From Oricola indica (GTDB taxonomy: Bacteria; Pseudomonadota; Alphaproteobacteria; Rhizobiales; Rhizobiaceae): a stretch of DNA of 64,000 nt. The stretch's first letter is position 1; each line of letters starts with the position of its first letter. The DNA is taken from NCBI RefSeq assembly GCF_019966595.1, contig NZ_JAINFJ010000002.1, forward strand, positions 21,330 to 85,329, in the 5' to 3' direction. The notes beneath the pieces were generated by a model. It made no database searches, was not told the origin of the DNA, and was given only the letters and a program-made list of their open reading frames with translations. A program made the translations under genes and the position numbers. Shown one piece after another: positions 44,020-52,672 of the stretch.

Positions 44020-45630
44020 ATGGAGCTCGATGTCGTTGAGCTGTCTCGCCTGCAATTTGCGATGACGGCCATGTACCATTTCCTCTTCGTCCCGCTCACG
44101 CTTGGCCTCTCGATCATCGTCGCTATCATGGAGACGGTCTACGTCATGACCGACCGTCCCATCTGGCGGCAGATGACGAAATTCTGGGGCACGCTGTTCG
44201 GGATCAACTTCGTTCTCGGTGTCGCCACCGGGATCACCATGGAATTCCAGTTCGGCATGAACTGGAGCTATTACAGCCATTATGTCGGCGACATTTTCGG
44301 CGCGCCTCTGGCGATCGAGGGCCTGATGGCCTTCTTCCTCGAGGCGACATTCGTCGGCCTGTTCTTCTTCGGATGGGACAAGCTCTCCAAGGTGGCGCAT
44401 CTGGTCGTTGCCTGGCTGGTCGCCATCGGCTCCAACTTCTCCGCATTGTGGATCCTCATCGCCAATGGCTGGATGCAGAACCCGGTCGGTGCCGAGTTCA
44501 ACCCCATGACCATGCGCATGGAGATGACGTCCTTTTACGAGGTGTTGTTCAACACCGTCGCACAGGCGAAATTCGTGCACACGGTGTCCGCCGGTTATGT
44601 GACGGCGTCGGTCTTCGTGCTCGGGGTTTCAGCCTGGTATCTCCTGAAGGGGCGGCACATCGAGCTGGCGCGCCGGTCGATCGGCATCGCGGCGAGTTTC
44701 GGCCTCATGTCTGCTCTCTCGGTCGTCGTTCTCGGCGACGAGTCCGGCTACACGACCACGCATGACCAGAAGATGAAGCTCGCGGCAATGGAAGGGATGT
44801 GGGAGACAGAGCCTGCACCAGCCTCGTTCACCCTGATCGGATTTCCCGATCAGGAAGCGCGCGATACCAAATATGCGATCCATATTCCCTGGGTGATGGG
44901 GCTGATCGGCACACGGTCGCTCGATACGGTCATTCCGGGTATCGCCCAACTCGTCGACGAGTCCGAGGACCGCATTCGTTCCGGAATGATTGCCTATGAT
45001 GCGCTGATGACGATCCGTGCCGACCGGGGCGAAGTCGCCCAGGACATCCGCGACCGGTTCGAGACGCACAGCGACGATCTCGGTTACGCGCTGCTGTTGA
45101 AGCGTTATGTCGATGACCCCCGGGAAGCGACGGACGAGCAGATCGCACAGGCCGCGGAAGACACGGTTCCAACCGTCTGGCCGCTGTTCTGGGCCTTCCG
45201 CATCATGGTCGGCCTCGGCTTCGCCTTCATCGCGGTGATGGGCTATTTCTTCTACCTGGCCTCGTTCAAGCGAATGCAGTTTCCGCGCTGGTCGCTTTAT
45301 TTCGGCGTGGCGATCATTCCAGCGCCCTGGATCGCGGCTGAACTGGGCTGGTTTGTCGCGGAGTTCGGTCGCCAGCCATGGACAGTGGACGGCGTCTTGC
45401 CGACGGCGCTCTCGGTCTCGCATCTGAGCGTCGGGGATCTGCTGATCACGCTGGCGGGCTTTGTCACCTTCTACTCGATACTCTTCATCATCGAGATGGG
45501 GCTGATGCTCAAATATATCCGCAAGGGGCCTTTCCAGGACGTCGAGGAAACCGACCGGTGGATTGCCCGTCACGAACATCGTTTGCGCACCCATGACGGC
45601 AATGTGCCGGGTGCGGTGCCAGCGGAGTAA
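44020..45630 (+). CDS. cydA: Cytochrome bd ubiquinol oxidase subunit I
   Basis: A 536-residue CydA. H20 in AMYHFLFVPLTLG is the high-spin haem ligand; WGTLFGINFVLGVATG and the late GRQPWTV motif are diagnostic. I chose the ATG at 44020, preceded by AAAGGA; a TTG at 44002 is in frame but unlikely. High-affinity oxygen reduction by bd oxidase resists sulfide, cyanide and NO, which suits the sulfide genes downstream. Confidence 0.96.
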   Translation: MELDVVELSRLQFAMTAMYHFLFVPLTLGLSIIVAIMETVYVMTDRPIWRQMTKFWGTLFGINFVLGVATGITMEFQFGMNWSYYSHYVGDIFGAPLAIEGLMAFFLEATFVGLFFFGWDKLSKVAHLVVAWLVAIGSNFSALWILIANGWMQNPVGAEFNPMTMRMEMTSFYEVLFNTVAQAKFVHTVSAGYVTASVFVLGVSAWYLLKGRHIELARRSIGIAASFGLMSALSVVVLGDESGYTTTHDQKMKLAAMEGMWETEPAPASFTLIGFPDQEARDTKYAIHIPWVMGLIGTRSLDTVIPGIAQLVDESEDRIRSGMIAYDALMTIRADRGEVAQDIRDRFETHSDDLGYALLLKRYVDDPREATDEQIAQAAEDTVPTVWPLFWAFRIMVGLGFAFIAVMGYFFYLASFKRMQFPRWSLYFGVAIIPAPWIAAELGWFVAEFGRQPWTVDGVLPTALSVSHLSVGDLLITLAGFVTFYSILFIIEMGLMLKYIRKGPFQDVEETDRWIARHEHRLRTHDGNVPGAVPAE

Positions 45631-45635
45631 GACCC

Positions 45636-46799
45636 ATGATTTTGCACGATCTCTTAAGTTTCGAACTTCTGCGCGTCATCTGGTGGCTGCTGCTCGGCGT
45701 CCTGCTGATCGGCTTCGCGCTGACCGACGGCTTCGACATGGGCGTGGGCGCGTTGCTACCCTTCGTCGCGAAGACCGACAATGAACGCCGTGTCGTCATC
45801 AATACGGTGGGTCCGGTCTGGGAAGGCAACCAGGTCTGGTTCATTCTCGGCGGAGGCGCCATCTTCGCCGCGTGGCCGCCGCTTTATGCGGTCTCGTTCT
45901 CCGGGTTCTATCTCGCGATGTTCGCCGTGCTCGCGGCGCTCATCCTGCGGCCGGTCGGCTTCAAGTACCGGTCCAAGCGCGAAAGCGCCGCATGGCGTTC
46001 CAGTTGGGACTGGGCACTCTTCGTGGGCGGCGCGGTGCCGGCGCTGATCTTCGGCGTCGCGGTCGGCAATGTCCTTCAGGGTGTGCCGTTCTACCTCACC
46101 GAAGACCTGATGCCGATCTATGACGGGACGTTCTACTGGAAGTTCCTCGCCCTGTTGAACCCGTTTGCGATCCTCGTCGGCCTTGTTTCCTTCGGGATGC
46201 TCTTGATGCATGGCGCGGCGTGGCTGACGGTGAAGACCGAAGGCGTGATCGCCGATCGCGCCCGCACCATCGGCGCGGTCATGGGTCTGATCGCCATGGC
46301 GGGCTTCGCGCTGGCCGGGGTGTGGTTGGCCTTCGGCGTTGACGGCTATGCGATCGTCGGCGCTGTCGTTGCCGACGGCCCGTCCAATCCGCTGCATTCC
46401 GAAGTTTCGAGGGAAAGCAGCTGGCTGGCCGCCTACAGCGCCCGTCCGTGGATCGCAATCGCTCCGGTGCTGGGCTTCATCGGCATGGCCATGGCCATTC
46501 GCGGGCTGCGCAGTGGCGGCGAGGTTTCGACGCTGTTGTGGTCGAAACTCGGCATCTTAGGCGTCATCTCGACAGTCGGGCTGACCATGTTCCCGTTCAT
46601 CCTGCCGTCCTCGGTCGATCCGAAATCGTCGCTGACGGTCTGGGACGCCTCGTCATCGCATCTGACGCTCTTCGTCATGCTGGTCGTGACGGTCATCTTC
46701 ATGCCGCTCATCCTCCTCTACACCGCTTGGGTCTACAAGGTGCTGTGGGGCAAGGTGACCGAGGATGACGTGACCGCGAACAGCGACAGCGTCTACTGA
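45636..46799 (+). CDS. cydB: Cytochrome bd ubiquinol oxidase subunit II
   Basis: A 387-residue membrane protein with the CydB start WWLLLGVLLIGFALTDGFDMGVGALLPF and EGNQVWFILGGGAIFAAWP. It begins five bases after cydA and forms the bd complex with CydA and CydX. Confidence 0.96.
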   Translation: MILHDLLSFELLRVIWWLLLGVLLIGFALTDGFDMGVGALLPFVAKTDNERRVVINTVGPVWEGNQVWFILGGGAIFAAWPPLYAVSFSGFYLAMFAVLAALILRPVGFKYRSKRESAAWRSSWDWALFVGGAVPALIFGVAVGNVLQGVPFYLTEDLMPIYDGTFYWKFLALLNPFAILVGLVSFGMLLMHGAAWLTVKTEGVIADRARTIGAVMGLIAMAGFALAGVWLAFGVDGYAIVGAVVADGPSNPLHSEVSRESSWLAAYSARPWIAIAPVLGFIGMAMAIRGLRSGGEVSTLLWSKLGILGVISTVGLTMFPFILPSSVDPKSSLTVWDASSSHLTLFVMLVVTVIFMPLILLYTAWVYKVLWGKVTEDDVTANSDSVY

Positions 46800-46815
46800 T
46801 CAAGGAGACCCAACC

Positions 46816-46938
46816 ATGTGGTATTTCGCCTGGCTTCTCGGCCTGCCCGTCGCCGCCCTTTTCGCAGTGGTCAACGCGATGTGGCTGGAACTGCAGGAAG
46901 ACCGCCTGCTGACGAGCGACGATCCGCCCGCCGAATAG
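46816..46938 (+). CDS. cydX: CydX, small subunit of cytochrome bd oxidase
   Basis: A 40-residue single-pass protein starting MWYFAWLLGLPVAALFAVVN, the typical CydX/YbgT sequence with W and the hydrophobic helix, followed by WLELQED. An AAGGAG site is ten bases before the ATG. It stabilises the haems of the oxidase. Easily missed because of its size. Confidence 0.95.
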   Translation: MWYFAWLLGLPVAALFAVVNAMWLELQEDRLLTSDDPPAE

Positions 46939-46962
46939 GCGGGCGGGCCGACGCCCGAACAT

Positions 46963-46994
46963 CCGGGGCGCCACGGGTCGGCGCTCCGGTTTTT
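46963..46994 (+). terminator. Rho-independent terminator of the cyd operon
   Basis: Arms CCGGGGCGCC and GGCGCTCCGG (one mismatch) with a seven-base loop and TTTTT at 46990-46994. A second GC hairpin overlaps the cydX stop at 46924-46946. Confidence 0.85.
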
Positions 46995-47049
46995 AGATGC
47001 ATCACAGATGCGTCTTTTTGACCCATTCCTCGGACACCTCCTTACATTT

Positions 47050-47073
47050 ACGTATACGAATATAAGCATACGT
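47050..47073. promoter_or_regulatory. Inverted repeat before the sulfide:quinone oxidoreductase gene
   Basis: ACGTAT / ATACGT arms separated by 12 bases, in an AT-rich promoter region some 50 bp before the ATG. AT-rich palindromes here would suit an ArsR-type sulfide sensor (BigR/SqrR class), but no such gene is in the window. Confidence 0.45.
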
Positions 47074-47122
47074 CTATAAAGGGCGACGCTTTCATTTCGC
47101 AACGATTAGGGAGGCATTTTCC

Positions 47123-48421
47123 ATGCTGGCCAACCGAAGACAATTTCTCGGCCTGTCCGCCGCCGGAGCGGCAGCCGTGGTCACAAGCTCGCCGGCGCGC
47201 GCCGCCAAGATCAAGAGCAATGCGCGTATCGTCATCCTGGGTGCCGGCGCCGCCGGCACGGCGGCGGCCAACCGCCTCGCGGAGCGCCTCGACGGCGCGA
47301 AGATCACGATCGTGGATGCCCGCAAGCAGCATCTCTACCAGCCCGGGTTCACACTGATTGCCGCCGGCCTCAAGCCGGCCAATTATTCGGTTTCTGGTAC
47401 CGGCGACTGGCTGCCCTCGGATATCGACTGGATCGAGGAAGCCGCCGCGGAAATCGACCCCGTGGCGAAGAAAATCGTCACGACAGGCGGCAAGACCGTC
47501 GATTACGACTATCTGGTCGTCGCGACCGGCATCAAGCTCGACTTCGAGGCCATCGAGGGCATGTCGCTCGACCTGATCGGCAAGAACGGCATCGGTTCCG
47601 TCTATGCGGGACCGGACTATGCGGCGAAGACCTGGGCCGAGATGGACCGTTTCACCGAGACCGGAGGCGTTGGCCTGTTCACGCGCCCCGGAACCGAGAT
47701 GAAATGCGCCGGCGCCCCGCTGAAATACACCTTCCTCACCGACGATTACGCCCGCAAGAAAGGCACGCGCGGCAAGACCGAGATCATCTACGCCGCCCAC
47801 AACAAGACGCTGTTCGGCGTGCCGATCGTCAACGAGAAGGTGCGGATGCTCTACGAGGATCGCGGCTTCAACACGGTCTACGACCACGTGATGAAGGCCA
47901 TCGATCCCGGCCGCAAGATCGCCACCTTCGCGACGCCTGACGGCGACAAGGAGATCGGTTTCGACTTCACCAATGTCATTCCGCCGATGCGCTCGCCCGA
48001 CGTGATCCGCAACAGCCCCCTGCCCTGGACCGACAAATGGACCGACCAGGGCTGGGTCGAGGTCGATCAATACACGATGCGCCACCGGCGTTTTCCCGAG
48101 GTCTTCGCCGTCGGCGACGCGGCGGGCGTGCCGAAGGGCAAGACGGCGGCCAGCGTCAAATGGCAGGTGCCCGTCGCCGTCGACCAGCTCGTCGCCCAGA
48201 TCGAGGGCCGGGAATCGAGCGAGACCTATAACGGCTACACGTCCTGCCCGCTGATCACCCAGGTCGGCAAGGCGATGCTGATCGAGTTCGACTACAAGAA
48301 CAATCTCACCCCGTCCTTCCCGGGCATCATCGCGCCCCTGGAGGAATTGTGGATCTCCTGGCTGATGAAGGAGATCGCTCTCAAGCCGACCTACAACGCC
48401 ATGCTGCGTGGCCGGGCATAA
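47123..48421 (+). CDS. Sulfide:quinone oxidoreductase-like flavoprotein with Tat signal
   Basis: A 432-residue FAD protein. Residues 1-29 are a twin-arginine signal (NRRQFLGLSAAGAAAV). The FAD motif VILGAGAAGTAAANRLAE follows. The redox cysteines are in EMKCAGAPLKYTF and TSCPLI, as in type II (SQOR-like) sulfide:quinone oxidoreductases. It would oxidise sulfide to sulfane sulfur and reduce quinone. The Tat signal is notable because SQR usually lacks one and faces the cytoplasm or periplasm as a peripheral protein. A GGGAGG site precedes the ATG. The next gene encodes a small membrane protein of the same unit. Confidence 0.88.
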   Translation: MLANRRQFLGLSAAGAAAVVTSSPARAAKIKSNARIVILGAGAAGTAAANRLAERLDGAKITIVDARKQHLYQPGFTLIAAGLKPANYSVSGTGDWLPSDIDWIEEAAAEIDPVAKKIVTTGGKTVDYDYLVVATGIKLDFEAIEGMSLDLIGKNGIGSVYAGPDYAAKTWAEMDRFTETGGVGLFTRPGTEMKCAGAPLKYTFLTDDYARKKGTRGKTEIIYAAHNKTLFGVPIVNEKVRMLYEDRGFNTVYDHVMKAIDPGRKIATFATPDGDKEIGFDFTNVIPPMRSPDVIRNSPLPWTDKWTDQGWVEVDQYTMRHRRFPEVFAVGDAAGVPKGKTAASVKWQVPVAVDQLVAQIEGRESSETYNGYTSCPLITQVGKAMLIEFDYKNNLTPSFPGIIAPLEELWISWLMKEIALKPTYNAMLRGRA

Positions 48422-48433
48422 GGGAGAACCATC

Positions 48434-48787
48434 ATGAAAGACGTTTCCATCGGCATGTTCATCGCGGTGTTCGAGGAGATCTTCGGCGCCGGGCTGTTCT
48501 GGGGAATGGTCGCCGCCGCGGCCGCGATCCTTCTGGCCTTCCTCTATCTGATCGTGCGTGACCACAAGCTTGAAAGCCGGCGCTTCCTGCGCGCGGAATT
48601 GTGGGCACCGGTCGGCGCGCTCGCGGCCATTCTGTTCGTGCAGTTCTGGACGAATTCCGGCTTCACGGACATTGGCGGACCGATCGACGTGATCGTCCTG
48701 ATCCTGATCGGCTCCGCCGGCGCGATCGGGCTGACCATTCTCGCCTATGTCGTTCCGAGCCTGCTGTCCGGCCGGCGCAGCGCCTGA
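48434..48787 (+). CDS. Small membrane protein, DUF5368-like
   Basis: A 117-residue protein with three hydrophobic helices (near residues 7-40, 58-75 and 82-110). It begins 12 bp after the sulfide:quinone oxidoreductase gene, behind a GGGAGA site. From memory it resembles DUF5368 proteins found beside such genes; function unknown. It might anchor or assist the exported flavoprotein. Confidence 0.72.
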   Translation: MKDVSIGMFIAVFEEIFGAGLFWGMVAAAAAILLAFLYLIVRDHKLESRRFLRAELWAPVGALAAILFVQFWTNSGFTDIGGPIDVIVLILIGSAGAIGLTILAYVVPSLLSGRRSA

Positions 48788-48811
48788 CCCAAAGCATTCT
48801 TGCAGAAACCG

Positions 48812-48845
48812 AAAAGCCCGGGGCGATCACCCCGGGCTTTTTGCG
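48812..48845. terminator. Bidirectional Rho-independent terminator
   Basis: Perfect 12-bp stem AAAAGCCCGGGG / CCCCGGGCTTTT with a six-base loop and flanking A and T tracts. It serves the plus-strand sulfide unit and the minus-strand bacterioferritin gene. Confidence 0.92.
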
Positions 48846-48869
48846 TTTCGAAGATGCATTTCGGGAGCG

Positions 48870-49358
48870 TCAGCCCTCGTCATGTTCCCCCGGCGCCGAC
48901 ATGTGCTTGGCGACATAGGCGGGTTCGCCCATTCGGGCGATGAGATCGAGCTGGAGTTCCAGCCAGGACATGTGGCCCTCCTCGTCGAGAACGATCTTCT
49001 CGAACAGGACCCGCGATCCGATATCGCCGTCTTCCGAAGCCTGCCTGGCCGCGGCGGTGTAGAATTCGATGGCTTCCTTCTCGTCGGCGAGGTCGGCCTC
49101 GAACATGTCCACCAGCGACTGGGCGCGGGCCGGGGCCTTGGCGAAACGCAGTTCCGGATCGCCCTTCAGGAACATGATGCGCTCGATATAGGCGTCGGAA
49201 TGGCCGAGTTCCTCTGCCATTTCCTCGCGCATCTTGTTCGCCAGGCGGTCGATTCCCCAGTCGTCGAGCACATGGGCGTGCAGCTGGTACTGATGTGCGG
49301 CGCTCAACTCCATGCCGAGCGCGATCTGCAGATTTTTCAAGGTTTCCTTGTGTGCCAT
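48870..49358 (-). CDS. Bacterioferritin family protein
   Basis: A 162-residue four-helix ferritin-like protein. The ferroxidase-type ligands are in ALGMELSAAHQYQLHA, EEMAEELGHSDAYIERI and EKIVLDEEGHMSWLE. Similar length to Bfr (about 158), but a haem-ligating Met is uncertain, so DPS-like or encapsulin-type alternatives remain. Iron storage and oxidative defence fit the neighbouring peroxiredoxin. Confidence 0.85.
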   Translation of the reverse strand: MAHKETLKNLQIALGMELSAAHQYQLHAHVLDDWGIDRLANKMREEMAEELGHSDAYIERIMFLKGDPELRFAKAPARAQSLVDMFEADLADEKEAIEFYTAAARQASEDGDIGSRVLFEKIVLDEEGHMSWLELQLDLIARMGEPAYVAKHMSAPGEHDEG

Positions 49359-49402
49359 GACGGCTTCTCCTTCTAGGTATTGATAGGGGCCGCGGGACGG
49401 TT

Positions 49403-50272
49403 CTACGCGAACCGGTTGAGCGGAATTTTCAAATAGGACTGACCGTTGTTCTCCGCTTCCGGAAGACGGCCGCCCCTGATGTTCACCTGCAGTGCCGCCA
49501 GCATCAGCTTTGGCAGCGGCAAGGAGGCATCACGCTTGTCGCGGGTCTCTACATAGTCGGCTTCGCTGGCGCCGCCTTTCAGATGAATATTGGCGGCCTT
49601 GTGCTCGGCGACGGTTGCCTCACATTGCGCATCCCGGCCATTCGGCCGGTAGTCGTGACCGACGAACAGCCGCGTATCGTCCGGCAGGGCCAGGATGGCC
49701 TGCAGGCTCCTGTAAAGCTCGTGCGAGTCGCCGCCCGGGAAATCCGCCCGGCTGGTGCCGCTATCCGGCATCATCAACGTGTCGTGCACGAAGGCGGCAT
49801 CGCCCGCGACATAGGTGATCGAGGCCATCGTGTGTCCCGGCGAGAACATGACGCGCACCGGCACCCCGCCCACCGCAAATTCCTCGCCATCGGCGAACAG
49901 GCGGTCCCACTGGCTGCCGTCAGTCGGGAAGTCATCGTGCAGGTTGTAGATGTCCTTCCACAATCTCTGCACATTGACGACCTTCTCGCCGATCGCCGTC
50001 GGAGCACCGAGCTTTTCCTTCAGGTAGGGCCCGGCGGAGAAATGGTCCGCGTGGGGGTGGGTGTCCAGGATCCAGACAATTTCGATTCCGACGTCCCGCA
50101 CATAGCGCAGGATTTCGTCGGCGTTCGTCGTGCCGGTCGAGGCCGCCATCGGGTCGAAATCCAGTACGGGATCGACAATGGCGCCCTGCATGGTGCCCGG
50201 ATCGTGGAAAACATATTGCCAGCTTCCGGTCTGCTCGTCCCAGAACCCCTTCACGATTGGTGATGCGCTCAT
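49403..50272 (-). CDS. MBL-fold metallo-hydrolase, persulfide dioxygenase-like
   Basis: A 289-residue metallo-beta-lactamase-fold protein. The metal motif is THPHADHFSAG, followed by SPGHTMAS and GHDYRPNGR, as in ETHE1/Blh-type persulfide dioxygenases. The ATG at 50272 follows a GAGGAG site. ETHE1-type enzymes oxidise glutathione persulfide to sulfite, the step after sulfide:quinone oxidoreductase. Placed 980 bp from that gene, it makes a complete sulfide disposal route likely. Confidence 0.87.
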   Translation of the reverse strand: MSASPIVKGFWDEQTGSWQYVFHDPGTMQGAIVDPVLDFDPMAASTGTTNADEILRYVRDVGIEIVWILDTHPHADHFSAGPYLKEKLGAPTAIGEKVVNVQRLWKDIYNLHDDFPTDGSQWDRLFADGEEFAVGGVPVRVMFSPGHTMASITYVAGDAAFVHDTLMMPDSGTSRADFPGGDSHELYRSLQAILALPDDTRLFVGHDYRPNGRDAQCEATVAEHKAANIHLKGGASEADYVETRDKRDASLPLPKLMLAALQVNIRGGRLPEAENNGQSYLKIPLNRFA

Positions 50273-50347
50273 CTGTATTCTCCTCTGTCTGTATGACGGC
50301 AAACGCCCGAACCGCCGAAGCGGTTCGGACTTTGGATGCCGCAATGC

Positions 50348-50992
50348 TCAAAGCGTCCTGGTCGAGAAGTACCAGTCCTTCGTGTCATAGCCTTCGGAGG
50401 CGCGCGCCTCGGCGGCTGCGACGGTTCCCGGTGTGGGAACGATCACCGGATCGCCGGGCTTCCAGTTCTCAGGCATCGCGCACTTGTTCGCGTCGGCGGT
50501 CTGCAGAGCTTCCACGAGACGATAGATCTCGTCGACGGAGCGCCCGGCGTTCATCGGGTAGTAGACCATGGCGCGCAGGACGCCGTTCGGGTCGATGATG
50601 AAAGTCGCGCGCACAGCCGCCGTGTCGGATGCGCCCGGCTGGATCATGCCATAGGCATTGGCGACCTTCATGTTCAGGTCCGCGATGATCGGAAATCCGA
50701 TCTCGACGCCGAACTTCTCCTTGATCGAGAGCACCCATGCGATGTGCGAATAGTGGCTGTCGATGGACAGTCCGAGAAGCTCGACACCCTTCGCCTTGAA
50801 GTCGTCCTGACGCTTGGCGAAAGCGATGAACTCCGTCGTGCAGACCGGCGTGAAATCAGCCGGATGCGAGAACAGGATCAGCCATTTTCCCTTGTAGTCC
50901 GCGAGCGTCTTCTCGCCGTCGGTGGTCAGCGCCTTGAAGTCCGGAGCGGGCTCGTTGAGGCGTGGGCCTTTCAGTTCGATTGTGTCGGTCAT
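50348..50992 (-). CDS. Peroxiredoxin, 1-Cys (Prx6) type
   Basis: A 214-residue peroxiredoxin. The peroxidatic C51 lies in HPADFTPVCTTEF; the Prx6 C-terminal domain has VEALQTADANKCAMPENW. The ATG at 50992 is preceded by a purine-rich stretch; the longer open frame upstream runs into the divergent gene. Divergent from the OxyR-like gene, which probably activates it on peroxide stress. Confidence 0.93.
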   Translation of the reverse strand: MTDTIELKGPRLNEPAPDFKALTTDGEKTLADYKGKWLILFSHPADFTPVCTTEFIAFAKRQDDFKAKGVELLGLSIDSHYSHIAWVLSIKEKFGVEIGFPIIADLNMKVANAYGMIQPGASDTAAVRATFIIDPNGVLRAMVYYPMNAGRSVDEIYRLVEALQTADANKCAMPENWKPGDPVIVPTPGTVAAAEARASEGYDTKDWYFSTRTL

Positions 50993-51062
50993 TGTCGTTT
51001 TTCCTTCAACTTGCGTTGTCTGCAAGGCGAATATGGCGAGCCTTGTAATATTTTTGAAACGA

Positions 51063-51082
51063 ATTATTTTCCTCACAATAAT
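51063..51082. promoter_or_regulatory. Inverted repeat in the peroxiredoxin-oxyR divergent region
   Basis: ATTATT / AATAAT arms with an eight-base spacer, a LysR-type T-N11-A arrangement, about 25 bp before the regulator's start. Candidate site for the LysR protein. Confidence 0.5.
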
Positions 51083-51104
51083 CGATTTTTTGAATTTCTG
51101 GATC

Positions 51105-52007
51105 ATGCTGCCAAGCCTGCAACAACTGCGTTTCCTCGTCGCGCTTGCCGACGAGCTGCATTTCGGCCACGCGGCGGATCGCTGCCACGTGACGCAGTCG
51201 ACGCTCTCAAACGGAATCAAGGAGCTGGAAGCGATTCTCGGCGTATCGCTCGCGGAGCGCTCCAAACGTTCGGTGCTGCTGACGCCAGTCGGTATCGAGA
51301 TCGCCGCGCGCGCAAGGCGGCTTCTCGCCGACGCCAGCGACCTGGTCGATTCGGCGAAACGCCACGCCGGGCCGTTTCGCGGCGACCTGCGGCTTGGCGC
51401 CATCCCGACAGTCGGACCGTTCCTCATGCCCAAGGTGATGCCGCGCCTGCGCGAGACCTACCCCGATCTGCGCTTCTATTTTCGCGAGGAACTGACCGAG
51501 TCGCTCGATGCCGGGCTGAAGGCCGGGCGGCTGGACGCGATCCTGATCGCCCTGCCCTTTCCGGTGGAAGGATTGGAGACGGTCGATCTCTTCGACGACA
51601 ACTACCAGCTCGCCACTCCGCTCGGCCATCGGCTGGCGGACAGGAAATCCGTCGCCGGCCGCGATCTCGCCGGCGAAAAGCTTCTTCTCCTCGAAAAGGG
51701 GCACTGCCTGCAGCGGCATGCCTTGTCCGCCTTTCCGGATTCGCATGCGACACAAGACGACACATTCGCGGCGACCAGCCTCGTGACGCTGGTCTCCATG
51801 GTGGCGGAAGGCCTCGGAATCACGCTTCTGCCGCAACTGGCGATCGATGCGGGCGTGACGCACGGCAATCGGCTGGCGCTTGCGCCGCTGGTCGGCGCCT
51901 GCCCGCGCAGTATCGTGCTTGCGTGGCGGAAAACATCGGCAAGGGCGGAGGAATTCTCCGAACTCGCCAAAATATTCCGTGAGGCGCGCGCGGATCTCCG
52001 GGCCTGA
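51105..52007 (+). CDS. LysR-family regulator, OxyR-like, lacking the second redox cysteine
   Basis: A 300-residue LysR regulator: HTH in residues 4-60 (QLRFLVALADELHFGHAADRCHVTQSTLS), then an OxyR-type sensor domain. C201 lies in LEKGHCLQRHALSAF, matching OxyR C199. The resolving cysteine expected nine residues later (E. coli C208) is Phe210. Intramolecular disulfide switching in the classic way is therefore unlikely; sulfenic acid, persulfide or another thiol modification is an alternative. Divergent from the 1-Cys peroxiredoxin gene. Confidence 0.88.
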   Translation: MLPSLQQLRFLVALADELHFGHAADRCHVTQSTLSNGIKELEAILGVSLAERSKRSVLLTPVGIEIAARARRLLADASDLVDSAKRHAGPFRGDLRLGAIPTVGPFLMPKVMPRLRETYPDLRFYFREELTESLDAGLKAGRLDAILIALPFPVEGLETVDLFDDNYQLATPLGHRLADRKSVAGRDLAGEKLLLLEKGHCLQRHALSAFPDSHATQDDTFAATSLVTLVSMVAEGLGITLLPQLAIDAGVTHGNRLALAPLVGACPRSIVLAWRKTSARAEEFSELAKIFREARADLRA

Positions 52008-52011
52008 GCGG

Positions 52012-52668
52012 TCACAGCACGCCGGTGCCGCTGAGGATGGCGGCCAGCCCGAAACCCAACACGACGAGGCCGGATGCAAGGTCGATCCAGCGAAGCAGAG
52101 CGGGCGGCAGCGCCTTGTGGATGATCGACACGGTGCCGACCAGGAACAGCCACCACGCGACGGATCCGGAGAAGACACCGGCGACGACCGTCAGGCCATG
52201 TCCGATACCGGCGGCGCGCTCCGTGTCCGAAAGGCTCGCAACGATCGCCGTAAAGGCGATGATGGTCATGGGGTTCGCCAATGTCAGGAGGAACGTCGTA
52301 CCAAAACCCGCGACGGCCGATCCGCCTGAAACTGTCAGCCTCCTGGCCGCGCCGGGCTCCTGCCGTCTCGACCGCATGAACTGGCGCAGCGCCGACAAGC
52401 CAAGATAGACGAGCATCGCGCCGCCCGCGATTTTGAGGATGTCGGCAGATTCGACCAAGGCCGCCGTGATCAGGCCGACCCCGAAAACCGCGACGAACCC
52501 GTAGACCATGTCCGCGGTTGCAGCCCCGAGGCCTGTCGCGATCCCGACCAGCGGGCCGCGCACCAGGGTCTGGCGAATGCACAGCAGACCGATCGGACCG
52601 ACAGGGGCCGCGACTGCGAAGCCGATCGCGAGGCCGCCGGCAAAGACGCTCACAACCTCCAGCATCAC
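52012..52668 (-). CDS. LysE/RhtB-family amino-acid exporter
   Basis: A 218-residue membrane protein with about six helices and the LysE pattern AAPVGPIGLLCIRQTL and GFGTTFLLTLANPMTIIAF. It starts 5 bp after the Lrp gene in the same direction, so the Lrp protein probably regulates it. Confidence 0.88.
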   Translation of the reverse strand: MMLEVVSVFAGGLAIGFAVAAPVGPIGLLCIRQTLVRGPLVGIATGLGAATADMVYGFVAVFGVGLITAALVESADILKIAGGAMLVYLGLSALRQFMRSRRQEPGAARRLTVSGGSAVAGFGTTFLLTLANPMTIIAFTAIVASLSDTERAAGIGHGLTVVAGVFSGSVAWWLFLVGTVSIIHKALPPALLRWIDLASGLVVLGFGLAAILSGTGVL

Positions 52669-52672
52669 CGCT

